Part shown: piece by piece, positions 35,385 to 43,774 of the stretch
Numbering within the stretch: the first letter of the stretch is position 1
Layout: each line of letters begins with the position of its first letter
Assembly (NCBI GenBank): GCA_050946375.1
Contig: JBMNUT010000011.1
Location: 1 to 64,000, forward strand
Reading direction: 5' to 3'
DNA length: 64,000 nucleotides
Origin: UBA1794 sp050946375
Lineage (GTDB): Bacteria > Bacteroidota > Bacteroidia > Bacteroidales > Bacteroidaceae
Made by a program: the position numbers and the translations under genes
Notes under the pieces: model-generated
What the model was told of the DNA's origin: nothing
Seen by the model: the letters and a program-made list of their open reading frames with translations, nothing else
The model's database searches: none

Positions 35385-36673
35385 TCTTTTTCCGTTTTTT
35401 GCTCGTAGCGTTTTCCCCAAAGCCGCTGCATTCGTTCGCTCATCTTCTGCTCGGCGGGATTGGGCTGGGCTGTCCAGAAGCGTGCGTCGGTGAGTCCGTC
35501 GGGCAGGAATTGCTGCTCGACGAAGTGACCCTCGTAGTCGTGTGCGTATTTATAGCCTTTCCCGTAGCCCAGGTCGCCCATCAGTTTGGTAGGAGCATTG
35601 CGCAAGTGGAGAGGTACGGGCAGGTTTCCCGTCTCGCGCACTGCGGCGCAGGCCCGGCCGATGGCCTGGTAGGCGGAATTGCTCTTGGGGCTTGTGGCCA
35701 GATAGACGGTCAGTTCGGCCAAGGGGATGCGCCCTTCGGGCCAACCTATCTTCATCACGGTGTCGAAGCAGGCGTTTGCGAGCAGAAGTGCGTTGGGATT
35801 GGCCAAACCGATGTCTTCCGCCGCGCTGATGACGAGGCGCCGGGCTATGAAAGCCGGGTCTTCGCCGCCTTCCACCATGCGCGCGAGCCAATAGATGGCC
35901 CCGTCGGGGTCGCTGCCCCGTATGCTTTTGATGAAGGCAGAGATGATATCGTAGTGCATCTCGCCTCCTTTGTCGTAGGCTGCCGGGTTTTCCTGTATGC
36001 TTTGGGTGACTTTTTCGTTGGTTATCTCCACCGGTTGGCCGTCGGGGGTGGCCTGTACGACCAGTTCGAGCGTATTGAGCAGCTTGCGCGCGTCGCCTCC
36101 TGCATAGCGGAGGAGTGCTTCGTGCTCCAGGAGCCGTATGTCGCGTTTCTTCAGTTCGCTGTCCTGGCTGATGGCATGCCGGGCCAGGGTGAGAAGGTCT
36201 TCGTCTTCCAGCGGTTTGAGCACGTAGAGCTGGCAGCGGGAGAGCAGAGGGCGGATGATTTCGAAGGAAGGATTTTCGGTCGTTGCGCCGATAAGGGTCA
36301 CGATGCCTTGTTCGACAGCCCCGAGCAGGGAGTCTTGTTGCGATTTACTGAAGCGGTGTATTTCGTCGATGAAGAGAATCGGGCTGTTCTGGTTGAAGAA
36401 TCGGCCGGAACGGGCCTTGTCTATGACCTCGCGCACTTCCTTTACGCCGGAAGTGACGGCGCTCAGCGTATAGAACGGCACTTCGAGCTGGGCGGCTACG
36501 ATGCGCGCCAGCGTAGTCTTGCCTACTCCCGGAGGCCCCCACAGGATGAACGAGGAGATGCGCCCTGAGGAGAGCATGCGGCGCAGTACGCCGTTTTCTC
36601 CGACGAGGTGTTCTTGCCCGATGTAACCGTCGAGGGTTTGCGGGCGCATGCGTTCGGCTAAGGGTTGTGCCAT
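35381..36673 (-). CDS. rarA: replication-associated recombination protein A (AAA+ ATPase)
   Basis: A 430-residue clamp-loader-like ATPase (MgsA/WRNIP1 family). Walker A GPPGVGKT is at 46-53, Walker B ILFIDEIHRFSKSQQD at 99-114, and sensor 1 LIGATTENPSFE after it; the C-terminal tetramerisation domain follows. It acts at stalled forks. It is the first gene of a two-gene unit with the TRIC channel. Confidence 0.94.
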   Translation of the reverse strand: MAQPLAERMRPQTLDGYIGQEHLVGENGVLRRMLSSGRISSFILWGPPGVGKTTLARIVAAQLEVPFYTLSAVTSGVKEVREVIDKARSGRFFNQNSPILFIDEIHRFSKSQQDSLLGAVEQGIVTLIGATTENPSFEIIRPLLSRCQLYVLKPLEDEDLLTLARHAISQDSELKKRDIRLLEHEALLRYAGGDARKLLNTLELVVQATPDGQPVEITNEKVTQSIQENPAAYDKGGEMHYDIISAFIKSIRGSDPDGAIYWLARMVEGGEDPAFIARRLVISAAEDIGLANPNALLLANACFDTVMKIGWPEGRIPLAELTVYLATSPKSNSAYQAIGRACAAVRETGNLPVPLHLRNAPTKLMGDLGYGKGYKYAHDYEGHFVEQQFLPDGLTDARFWTAQPNPAEQKMSERMQRLWGKRYEQKTEKE

Positions 36674-36696
36674 GGGGCGTATTTCGTTATTCGCTG

Positions 36697-36704
36697 CAAA
36701 AGTA
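36697..36704 (-). promoter_or_regulatory. -7 promoter element (TACTTTTG) for rarA
   Basis: A perfect TAnnTTTG on the minus strand 24 bases before the ATG at 36673. Confidence 0.6.
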
Positions 36705-36785
36705 GAGAAAAAGTGTGATATTCTGTTTCTACTCTTTTTTAATTATCTTTTGGATTGAGAGTAGGAGGGTATGTAGAAAAGGGAA

Positions 36786-36837
36786 AATGAAAACGGGCCA
36801 CATGAGGATGATAAAAGGCATACTCATGTGGCCCGTT
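36786..36837 (-). terminator. terminator belonging to a decayed secreted-protein gene
   Basis: AACGGGCCACATGAG pairs perfectly with CTCATGTGGCCCGTT; the minus-strand flank is TTTTCATTTTCC. The only coding sequence before it on this strand is the remnant ending at 36894. Confidence 0.6.
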
Positions 36838-36893
36838 GTGTATGACGTACGTTTTGCTGTTAAGCGAGCGTTGTCATAGTTGAGATTCCTTTG

Positions 36894-37018
36894 TCAGTCG
36901 ATTACTATTTTAAGAGTGCGATCTCCCACTTTTACTATGTGTACGCCGATGGGCAGCATGGGCGTGTCATTCGTGGTGCCTTTGAATTCTAAAATCCAGT
37001 ATTTACAACCGATTATTA
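36894..37018 (-). pseudogene. remnant: C-terminal sorting tail of an exported protein
   Basis: Read on the minus strand, the last 40 codons before TGA (36894-36896) give KYWILEFKGTTNDTP, then MLPIGVHIVKVGDRTLKIVI and a final Asp. This is the pattern of the C-terminal sorting tail of exported Bacteroidetes proteins (LPxGVYIVKVG-type ending). The frame is closed by a stop immediately upstream (near 37020) and there is no start, so the rest of the gene is gone. A terminator follows 57 bases after the stop. Confidence 0.6.
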
Positions 37019-37324
37019 CTCAATAGTTTACAAGTAATAAGTCAGAAATATGGTCATAATCTTTAATGGTACATTCTGAAGGGTAAAGATTTAACGCTTT
37101 TGTTGATTATTAACTCGCTTTGGGTAACAATATAGGCGGTTTCTTCTTTTTCTATGCAATTCGTTTCCGATATTCCACTTCTTGTTTTAGTTCGTTGTTT
37201 AAGCCGATAGCAAAGATAGCATATTTTGCTTACATTATTATTCAATATATAAAGGTAAAGTAGTTCCGGCATCGAGTGGAGAAGCAAGGTGGAATATCTG
37301 CTGCTTTTTTGAAGAGTAAAAGAA
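37019..37324. other. AT-rich stretch without an intact gene
   Basis: It holds a promoter-like element at 37211-37218 and a 74-codon minus-strand frame (37063-37287) with no recognisable features that begins upstream of that promoter. It may be the 5' end of the decayed locus. Confidence 0.4.
37211..37218 (-). promoter_or_regulatory. -7 promoter element (TATCTTTG) with no intact gene after it
   Basis: A perfect TAnnTTTG on the minus strand. Downstream there is only the C-terminal remnant at 36894-37018 and the terminator at 36786-36837. Confidence 0.5.
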
Positions 37325-37365
37325 AAGGGAGAATCTTTCGGTACATTACCGTTAGGTTCTCCCTT
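37325..37365 (-). terminator. terminator after the DUF4932 gene
   Basis: AAGGGAGAA pairs with TTCTCCCTT; minus-strand flank TTTTCTTTTAC. It lies 56 bases after the stop at 37421. Confidence 0.55.
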
Positions 37366-37420
37366 AAATTCTATTGAATATAATGCGTTTACTGTTTCTC
37401 TTATAAGAGGGGCATATTAT

Positions 37421-38518
37421 TTATTTCAATACATCAAATTTTTTATTTTCCTTTTTCTTATATTCATTGAAGAAGTCTATCACATTCGGATAGAAATTCT
37501 CAAAATTTCCATACTTTGATTGCTTCTTTTCGTATTTTCTCAGCAGGCTAACCAGTTCGGGCATCCATCTGAAATTACGCTGTACCTGTTCAAGCAGTTC
37601 ATTTCTTATTTCTTCCGGCTTGTACTCTTTGTCCAGCATATAGCAGATAACAGCCGCACGGACAAGTGATTCGTTTATGACGGTTTTCCAATCGCCATAC
37701 GCCTGGTTCGCCATACTCCAACGTGAGGACATGAACAAGTCTGTGGCAGCTGGCTCCAGTTCTTTTACAAAATCAGGATATTTGTTTTCATCCAGATAAT
37801 GATTGATGAAAGAATGGTTAAACTCATGTATTAAAGTAGGAAGATATTCCTTGTTGTACATAGGTGTATCTTCTTTATCCACGTAATAACCAACAATAGC
37901 AAACACTTCCTTCCTTTTGTCTGTTAGTTGTCTATTTACGCCATAGTTACCACCACCATTACAGAATCCGATTATTACAGAGAAAGTTTCCTGAGGTTCA
38001 TTGCCATAGAAATCGGCATACCAGTTTATATCAAAATGTTTTATGACATTATCTTGATAAGATTTAAGTCCTCTATTATAAAGGTCTTTATGGGCTTTGA
38101 AAAATTCATTGAAGTTTGTGTCCTTATAAAAGTTGTTGAGATAAGACAAAAACTCATCCTTATCCACACTCTTCCACCTTTCGTTTAAGGTAGGAATATC
38201 TTCTTCAACCAAAGATAAAGTACCATTCTGGTTGTCCAGATGTATAGCCATTGACATAACAGCATCGAAAGAAATACCATACTTGTTTCTAAGTCCTTTC
38301 ATGTACTGAACTGCCGGATGATCTGTATTATCCTTAAAATAGTTGTCCATGTCCTTTATGTATCGGCCTGCCATATCCATATTGTATTCAGGAAAACCAG
38401 CCATACGGGACAAGATACTCATAAGTTCCACATTTTCATTTACCTGTGGAATAATAGACTGTGCCTTTGCACAAATACATGCTGTGAACAAGGCGAAAAA
38501 TAAAATAATCGTTTTCAT
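37421..38518 (-). CDS. DUF4932-like exported protein with an HEFNH metallopeptidase motif
   Basis: A 365-residue protein with a signal peptide (MKTIILFFALFTACICAKAQ). The centre has LPTLIHEFNHSFINHYLD, an HExxH zinc-binding motif, and about 70 residues later INESLVRAAVICY, whose Glu could be the third ligand. This is the DUF4932 pattern, which I believe is a gluzincin-like family of unknown substrate. Base composition is clearly more AT-rich than flanking rarA and recQ, suggesting recent acquisition. The ATG overlaps the stop of an upstream reading-frame fragment by four bases. Confidence 0.72.
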   Translation of the reverse strand: MKTIILFFALFTACICAKAQSIIPQVNENVELMSILSRMAGFPEYNMDMAGRYIKDMDNYFKDNTDHPAVQYMKGLRNKYGISFDAVMSMAIHLDNQNGTLSLVEEDIPTLNERWKSVDKDEFLSYLNNFYKDTNFNEFFKAHKDLYNRGLKSYQDNVIKHFDINWYADFYGNEPQETFSVIIGFCNGGGNYGVNRQLTDKRKEVFAIVGYYVDKEDTPMYNKEYLPTLIHEFNHSFINHYLDENKYPDFVKELEPAATDLFMSSRWSMANQAYGDWKTVINESLVRAAVICYMLDKEYKPEEIRNELLEQVQRNFRWMPELVSLLRKYEKKQSKYGNFENFYPNVIDFFNEYKKKENKKFDVLK

Positions 38519-38712
38519 TTGAGAGAATCGATTTGTGTAGTAATATTATAGATTATGGTGTCACTGCAGAAGGATACATTGCTTGATTCCTCCGTACACA
38601 GTGCCAAATAAGAAGTTTTCTTCAACCGGTCAATTTTTAATTTTGACCTGTACACTTTCAACGTGTCTGCCGTTATACGTTCTGATTGTTTGTACAGAAT
38701 GGTCTGAGTCAA
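38515..38712 (-). pseudogene. 5'-truncated reading-frame fragment before the DUF4932 gene
   Basis: A 65-codon frame that has no ATG; the only possible start is TTG at 38712. Protein-like sequence continues for six codons upstream of it (PDINQA) to an in-frame TAG. The readable part (KQSERITADTLKVYRSKLKI ... CTEESSNVSFCSDTI) is not recognised. It overlaps the DUF4932 start as ATGA, the usual sign of an operon, so it is probably the 3' end of a gene that has lost its beginning. A genuine short gene using TTG is the alternative. Confidence 0.4.
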
Positions 38713-38832
38713 AGCCTGGTTGATATCAGGCTATTATATATTCTTTCGCAGTTGTATAGTTGCCGTAACTCAGAAACAATCCAGTAATCTACCTTTAGGA
38801 ATAATCATACCCGAAAGGCATCTATCGTGCTC

Positions 38833-38882
38833 TATTCTTGAACTCCGATTAGAAACTGCCAGATTTCTGTAAGTCAAGAATA
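38833..38882. repeat. inverted repeat in the leader of the DUF4932 unit
   Basis: TATTCTTGA at 38833-38841 pairs with TCAAGAATA at 38874-38882; inside it AGAAA pairs with TTTCT, so a two-level stem is possible in the transcript. Confidence 0.4.
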
Positions 38883-38966
38883 AGCGCAGATAAACGCTTT
38901 CTATAAAAATGTCTGCCTACCCTCCCGCATGTCCCTTATCGGGCTTCTGCGGGCGATATGCGGAGG

Positions 38967-38974
38967 CAAAGGTA
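38967..38974 (-). promoter_or_regulatory. -7 promoter element (TACCTTTG) for the DUF4932 unit
   Basis: A perfect TAnnTTTG on the minus strand about 250 bases before the truncated frame at 38712. Confidence 0.5.
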
Positions 38975-39090
38975 CAAAAAAATAGAATGGTAAAGACTTT
39001 TTTTGCGGAATTTTGCCCCTTTACGGAAGATGCTGCATTAACTGTTGGATTACAGAGAAATACGGTTTTCGTATTGTAGAGTAACGTGGC

Positions 39091-39150
39091 GGAAAAACAT
39101 GCAAGACTTTTCCGGAGAACATGCAAGACTTTTTGGAAAGGGATGCGGGA
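39091..39150. repeat. dispersed 22-base repeat, two tandem units after recQ
   Basis: On the minus strand two near-identical units AAAAAGTCTTGCATGTTCTC and AAAAGTCTTGCATGTTTTTC stand 22 bases apart, starting right after the recQ stop. These are among the best preserved copies. Confidence 0.8.
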
Positions 39151-41061
39151 CTATTCCAGCGTGAGCAGGCCGTCGCGGCAGACTGCCTGGCGCTCGTCGA
39201 GCAGGAAGGTCAGGGCTTTGACCAGTATCTCCCGGCGTATTCCGGGGAGGCGGGTTGCGATTTGCTCCACGGGGCAGGACGTATCCCGACGGAGCATCTG
39301 CCGGATGGCTTCGATGGCCTCTTCGGTCGGAGCCGTGTCGTCGGTGCGCCGCGAGGGATGGGCCAGGCATACGTCGCACTGCCCGCAGGGCTTCGCGTCT
39401 TTTTGCCCGAAGTAGGCGAGCAGGAGTTGCTGGCGGCAGGTGTCGTCGGAGCTGATGTAGCGAATCATCGACTCGACGCGCTTCCGGGCTTGCTTGATGC
39501 GCTCTTCGTAGATGGTGGGGGGAATGTCTATCTTCTTGGGCTCGATGCGGTTGCGGGTGAAGGCGAGCAGGGGCGTCTGTCTGCGGGGAACGTACTTGAG
39601 GATGCCGCGTTTGTCCAGCCCGATGAGGCGCTCGTAGACGTCTTGCCGCGTGGTGGCGAGGCGTTCGGCAAGGCGCTCTTCGTTGATGAAGATGTAGTCG
39701 GAGAAAAGTCCGGGGTAGAGGCGCAGGGTGAGCTGCATGATTTGGTCGAGTTCTTCGGGGAGCTCGATTTGGTAGAGCGCGTCGCGTGGTACGATGAAGT
39801 GTATGCGTGAGGCATTTTCCGGCTCGTTCTGGTATTCTATGTAGCCTGCCTGCATGAGTAGGGATAGGGCGTTCTCGGCCATGGAGGGGTGGAAGTGGAA
39901 GCGGCGGCAGAACTCTTCGAGGTCGAAGTCGTAGTTGCGGCCTTGTCCGTAGCCCATGGCTATTTGCAGGTAGTAGCAGACTTTTTCGTACACGGTGCGT
40001 ATGTATTCCTTGGGCGGGTAGGAGGTGGACAGCTGGCGGCGCAGGTTGGCTGCGTCTGCGGGTTGCGTGAGGAGTACGGCGTAGGCTTTCTGTCCGTTGC
40101 GCCCTGCCCGCCCGGCTTCCTGGAAGTAGGCTTCGATGGAGTCGGGCACGTCGAGGTGGACAACGAGGCGCACGTCGGGTTTGTCGATGCCCATGCCGAA
40201 GGCGTTGGTGGCTACCATGACGCGGAACTGGTCGTGGTGCCATTCTTCCTGCAAGCGGTCTTTCTTTTCGTGTGCGAGCCCAGCGTGGTAGTAGCCGGCG
40301 CTTTGCCCCGCGTCGCGCAGGAAGGCGGCTGTCTCCTGTGTCTTCTTGCGGCTTCGGGTGTAGACGATGGCGCTCCCGTGGGTATGGCGCAGGATGTGGA
40401 GCAGTTCGCTCTGCTTGTCGAGACAGGTGCGCACGACGTAGGCCAGGTTTTTCCGCTCGAAGCTCATGCGGAATATGCGGCTTCCCGGACGGAACTTCAG
40501 CTGCTCGCAGATGTCTGCCACGACTTCGGGCGTGGCGGTGGCCGTGAGTGCCAGCATGGGGGCTTCGGGATGCACTTCGCGCAGCTCGGCTATGTGGAGG
40601 TAACTCGGGCGGAAGTCGTAGCCCCACTGCGAGATGCAGTGGCTTTCGTCGATGGTGATGAAGCAAATGTTCATGCCCTTGAACTTGGCGATGAAGAGTT
40701 GCGTCATCATGCGCTCGGGGGAGATGTAGAGAAACTTGTAGCCTCCGAATATGCAGTTGTCCAGGGTCTGCTCGATTTCGCCCCGGCTCATTCCGGAGTA
40801 GACGGCGGCTGCTTTTATTCCCCGCTTGCGCAGGTTGCGCACCTGGTCTTTCATCAGGGAAATGAGCGGCGTGATTACCAGACAAAGGCCGGGCTTTGCG
40901 AGGGCGGGCACCTGGAACGTGATGGATTTGCCTCCGCCCGTGGGCATAAGGCCGAGCGTGTCGTGTCCCGAGGCTATGCTGTCGATGATGTCCTGCTGTA
41001 TGCCGCGGAAGTCATCGAAGCCCCAATATTGTTTCAGTATGGAACGGAATTCGTTTTCCAT
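39151..41061 (-). CDS. recQ: RecQ family ATP-dependent DNA helicase
   Basis: A 636-residue helicase. Motif 0 (GFDDFRGIQQDII), Walker A PTGGGKS at 40-46, DESH at 138-141 with the aromatic-rich loop HCISQWGYDFRPSY, and motif VI around QEAGRAGRNGQKA are present. The RQC zinc site is formed by the cysteines in DDTCRQQLLLAYFG and KPCGQCDVC. The HRDC domain appears to be absent: only about 70 residues follow. It starts 18 bases after the recJ stop, so recJ-recQ is an operon. Confidence 0.93.
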   Translation of the reverse strand: MENEFRSILKQYWGFDDFRGIQQDIIDSIASGHDTLGLMPTGGGKSITFQVPALAKPGLCLVITPLISLMKDQVRNLRKRGIKAAAVYSGMSRGEIEQTLDNCIFGGYKFLYISPERMMTQLFIAKFKGMNICFITIDESHCISQWGYDFRPSYLHIAELREVHPEAPMLALTATATPEVVADICEQLKFRPGSRIFRMSFERKNLAYVVRTCLDKQSELLHILRHTHGSAIVYTRSRKKTQETAAFLRDAGQSAGYYHAGLAHEKKDRLQEEWHHDQFRVMVATNAFGMGIDKPDVRLVVHLDVPDSIEAYFQEAGRAGRNGQKAYAVLLTQPADAANLRRQLSTSYPPKEYIRTVYEKVCYYLQIAMGYGQGRNYDFDLEEFCRRFHFHPSMAENALSLLMQAGYIEYQNEPENASRIHFIVPRDALYQIELPEELDQIMQLTLRLYPGLFSDYIFINEERLAERLATTRQDVYERLIGLDKRGILKYVPRRQTPLLAFTRNRIEPKKIDIPPTIYEERIKQARKRVESMIRYISSDDTCRQQLLLAYFGQKDAKPCGQCDVCLAHPSRRTDDTAPTEEAIEAIRQMLRRDTSCPVEQIATRLPGIRREILVKALTFLLDERQAVCRDGLLTLE

Positions 41062-41079
41062 CTGCGGGGGAGCGGGTTT

Positions 41080-42807
41080 TCAGTCCTTCTGTTCGTTCGG
41101 ACGGATGTCCTCGATTTGCAACTGCAGCTCGCCGCGCTTGTGGGTATTCTCCTCGATGGTGTAGCAAATGTCGAAGGCGCGCTTCGTGCGGATGTGCTTC
41201 CAGCGTTCGCCTTGCCCGAAGGCTATTCCGTTCATGACGTTGCCGGACGTGCTGTTGACCAGCTCTAATTTCAAATGTTCCTGATGATGTCCGACAATCT
41301 TGCTGGTCCCGTAGTCGTAGACTTTTCGTGTTGCGAAAATGGGCTTGGGGTTTCCGGGGCCGTGGGGGGCGAATTTCTTCAAATCCTGGTAGAATTTGAA
41401 AGTTACGTCCTGGAAATCGATTAAAGCGTCTATGTGCAGCACGGGAGACTTCTGCTCGGGGAGGATATGTGCCGTGACATATTCTTCAAAGCGTTTGGTA
41501 AATGCCGGGACGTTCTCCGTTTTCAGCGAAAGTCCTGCCGCGTAGGTGTGTCCGCCGAAGTTGAGCAGCAAGTCGCGGCAGTGGTCGACGGCTTTATACA
41601 CGTCGAATCCCGAAACGGAACGGGCGGAACCGGTGGCGATGCCGTTGGTTTGGGTCAGGACGACTGCCGGTCGGTAGTAAATCTCGGTGAGCCGGGAGGC
41701 TACGATGCCGATGACTCCGCGATGCCATTCCTTGTTGTAGAGCACGATGGAGTTCGTTTGGTGGAGTCCGTCGAGCTTTTCGACAATCTGGTTGGCCTCT
41801 TCGGTCATGTTCTTGTCGATGTCCTTGCGGGTTTCGTTGTACTGGTTGATGAGTTCTGCCTTTTCTTTTGCTTTCGAAAACTCTTTTTCGACCAGGAGTT
41901 CCACCGCTTCTTCTCCTTTCTGTATGCGTCCGGAGGCATTCAGGCGGGGGCCGATGCGGAAAATGATGTCGCTCATGGTGAGTTCGCGCCCCGTAAGTCC
42001 GCATACGTCGATGATGGCTTTCAGCCCGACGGATGGGTTGTGGTTGAGCTGGCGCAGGCCGTGGTAGGCGAGGATGCGGTTTTCGCCCATGATGGGTACG
42101 ATGTCGGAGGCAATGCTCAGGGCGACGAGGTCGAGCAGGGGGATAAGCCGGTGGAAGCGGATGCCGTTGCTGCGGGCAAAGGCTTGCATGAACTTGAAGC
42201 CTACGCCGCATCCCGACAGGTCGGTATAGGGGTAGGTGTTGTCGCGTCGCTTGGCGTTGAGGATAGCGACTGCGGGGGGAAGTTCTTCATCGGGTACGTG
42301 GTGGTCGCAGATGATGAAGTCGATGCCCAGGCTGCGGGCGTAGGCGATTTCTTGTACGGCCTTGATTCCGCAGTCGAGGATGATGATGAGTTTTACCCCG
42401 TGGCTGGCGGCCAGGTCGACGGCGTGCTGCGATACGCCGTATCCTTCCTTGTCGCGGTCGGGGATGTAGTATTCCAGATTGGAGTAGAACTGGCGCAAAA
42501 ATTTATAGACAAGGGCTACGGCTGTAGTCCCGTCTACGTCGTAATCGCCGAACACCATGATACGTTCTTTTCTGCCCAAAGCCGAATTCAGACGGTCTAC
42601 TGCCTTATCCATGTCTTTCATGAGGAACGGGTCGTGGAGCTGAGTAAGCTGTGGGTGAAAAAACGCGTGTGCTGCTTCTGCATCGTGTATGTCCCTCTCT
42701 ATGAGGAACTGCGCCAGGATAGGATGCAGGTTGAGCTTTTTAGCCAGCTGTTGGCTTTCTAAGTCTTGTTCGGGTGTAGGAGGTTGATATTCCCATCTCT
42801 GATTCAT
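41080..42807 (-). CDS. recJ: single-stranded-DNA-specific exonuclease RecJ
   Basis: A 575-residue DHH-family 5'-3' exonuclease. The catalytic motifs are VFGDYDVDGTTAVAL (motif I), IILDCGIKAVQE, and FIICDHHVPDE (DHH). The DHHA1 domain with FGGHTYAAGLSL and a C-terminal OB-like domain follow. It works with RecQ in gap repair, and the two genes are adjacent here. Confidence 0.94.
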   Translation of the reverse strand: MNQRWEYQPPTPEQDLESQQLAKKLNLHPILAQFLIERDIHDAEAAHAFFHPQLTQLHDPFLMKDMDKAVDRLNSALGRKERIMVFGDYDVDGTTAVALVYKFLRQFYSNLEYYIPDRDKEGYGVSQHAVDLAASHGVKLIIILDCGIKAVQEIAYARSLGIDFIICDHHVPDEELPPAVAILNAKRRDNTYPYTDLSGCGVGFKFMQAFARSNGIRFHRLIPLLDLVALSIASDIVPIMGENRILAYHGLRQLNHNPSVGLKAIIDVCGLTGRELTMSDIIFRIGPRLNASGRIQKGEEAVELLVEKEFSKAKEKAELINQYNETRKDIDKNMTEEANQIVEKLDGLHQTNSIVLYNKEWHRGVIGIVASRLTEIYYRPAVVLTQTNGIATGSARSVSGFDVYKAVDHCRDLLLNFGGHTYAAGLSLKTENVPAFTKRFEEYVTAHILPEQKSPVLHIDALIDFQDVTFKFYQDLKKFAPHGPGNPKPIFATRKVYDYGTSKIVGHHQEHLKLELVNSTSGNVMNGIAFGQGERWKHIRTKRAFDICYTIEENTHKRGELQLQIEDIRPNEQKD

Positions 42808-43149
42808 TATATGTGGTTTTTTCTTTTTTCTGTCTCGGGGGAAAGGATGCGGGCCTTTCGAGGGGGTAAAATTACGAAAAACGCATATCTTTTTCCGGTT
42901 TCATTAGTATTTATTTATAATAATACCTACATTTCGGGGGTGAAATATGTTATTTCTTTTTAGATGGACTTTTGTCGGACTGTGAAAAGGTGAAGGGCTT
43001 TTGGCAAAAAGCCTTGCATGTTTTTCGGAAAAGCCTTGCATGTTTTGGGGATTGTGTGCGGTTGGAAATCGAGTTTTGTGCGTTGTTTGTCTTTGGGGAA
43101 TATTCTTTTGGGTCGTAGAATGGAAGTGCTTTTTCTGGGGAAGGGCGCA
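42808..43149. other. gene-free stretch upstream of recJ
   Basis: Apart from the two repeat units at 43006-43050 nothing is recognised. No perfect TAnnTTTG for recJ was found. Confidence 0.45.
43006..43050. repeat. dispersed 22-base repeat, two tandem units after rpiB
   Basis: On the plus strand AAAAAGCCTTGCATGTTTTTC and AAAAGCCTTGCATGTTTTGG stand 22-23 bases apart. They match the recQ-proximal pair almost base for base and give the clearest consensus of the family. Confidence 0.8.
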
Positions 43150-43191
43150 TAAAAAAGCCGTGCGATGCGCTGGATGGGCGTATCGCACGGC
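43150..43191 (-). terminator. intrinsic terminator after rpiB
   Basis: GCCGTGCGAT pairs perfectly with ATCGCACGGC; the minus strand continues into TTTTTT. Confidence 0.75.
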
Positions 43192-43226
43192 CTGAATGTG
43201 TTTGGATTTGCGGGAGGTTGGGGCGC

Positions 43227-43670
43227 TTACTTGTGCACGGGAATCTTTTGGATGCGGCGCAGATGGCGTCCTCCCTCGAAGTCTGTACTGAAGAAGGCTT
43301 CCAGAATTTCGGAAGCGGTGTCGGTATCGATAAAACGGCCGGGCATGACGACTATGTTGGCATCGTTGTGCTGGCGGGCCAGGCGGGCGATTTCCGGAAT
43401 CCAACATAATGCTGCGCGGATGCCGTCGTGGTGGTTGAGGGTCATGTTGATGCCGTTTCCGCTGCCGCAGATGGCGATTCCGGGATAGCATTCGCCGTTT
43501 TCGACGGCTGTGGCAAGGGGATGGGCGTAGTCGGCATAGTCGCAACTCTCGGTGGAGTCGGTACCGAAGTCTTTATAGGCCCAGCCTTTTTTCTCAAGCC
43601 ATTGCTTTACGAATTGTTTCAGCTCGTATCCGGCGTGGTCTGAGGCGAGTCCTATGATTGTGTGGTTCAT
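43227..43670 (-). CDS. rpiB: ribose 5-phosphate isomerase B
   Basis: A 147-residue RpiB/LacA-LacB family isomerase that interconverts ribose 5-phosphate and ribulose 5-phosphate. Conserved features are the N-terminal GLASDHAGYELKQ, the active-site Cys in IAICGSGNGINMTLN, and RAALCWIPEIA. It follows tkt and completes the pentose-phosphate end of the arabinose block. Confidence 0.92.
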   Translation of the reverse strand: MNHTIIGLASDHAGYELKQFVKQWLEKKGWAYKDFGTDSTESCDYADYAHPLATAVENGECYPGIAICGSGNGINMTLNHHDGIRAALCWIPEIARLARQHNDANIVVMPGRFIDTDTASEILEAFFSTDFEGGRHLRRIQKIPVHK

Positions 43671-43699
43671 GTTTGGATGGATTTAGTGGCGTAAGTGAT

Positions 43700-43738
43700 A
43701 AAAAAGTAGGCCATGGGATTGCTTTTGCCCCATGGCCT
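43700..43738 (-). terminator. intrinsic terminator after tkt
   Basis: AGGCCATGGG pairs with CCCATGGCCT around a 10-base loop; T-rich on the minus-strand 3' side. It sits between tkt and rpiB, so part of the transcription should stop before rpiB. Confidence 0.7.
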
Positions 43739-43774
43739 GTTTGGTTATTTGATAGCTGGAGCTAAGGTCAGGGG

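Larger units (their letters stand above)
38713..39085. other. gene-free stretch: structured leader and promoter of the DUF4932 unit
   Basis: It contains a promoter-like element at 38967 and a long inverted repeat at 38833-38882. No intact coding sequence is seen on either strand. Confidence 0.45.

Noticed and set aside
35399..36568. A 389-codon plus-strand frame opposite rarA
   Set aside because: Antisense shadow of a gene with intact AAA+ motifs and its own promoter.
37063..37287. A 74-codon minus-strand frame in the AT-rich islet
   Set aside because: It begins upstream of the only promoter-like element and has no recognisable features; kept only as part of the decayed locus.
39050..40885. 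A 611-codon minus-strand open frame overlapping recQ
   Set aside because: It is rich in Arg, His and Pro and has no domain; recQ on the same strand in another frame has all helicase motifs. It is a GC-skew shadow.
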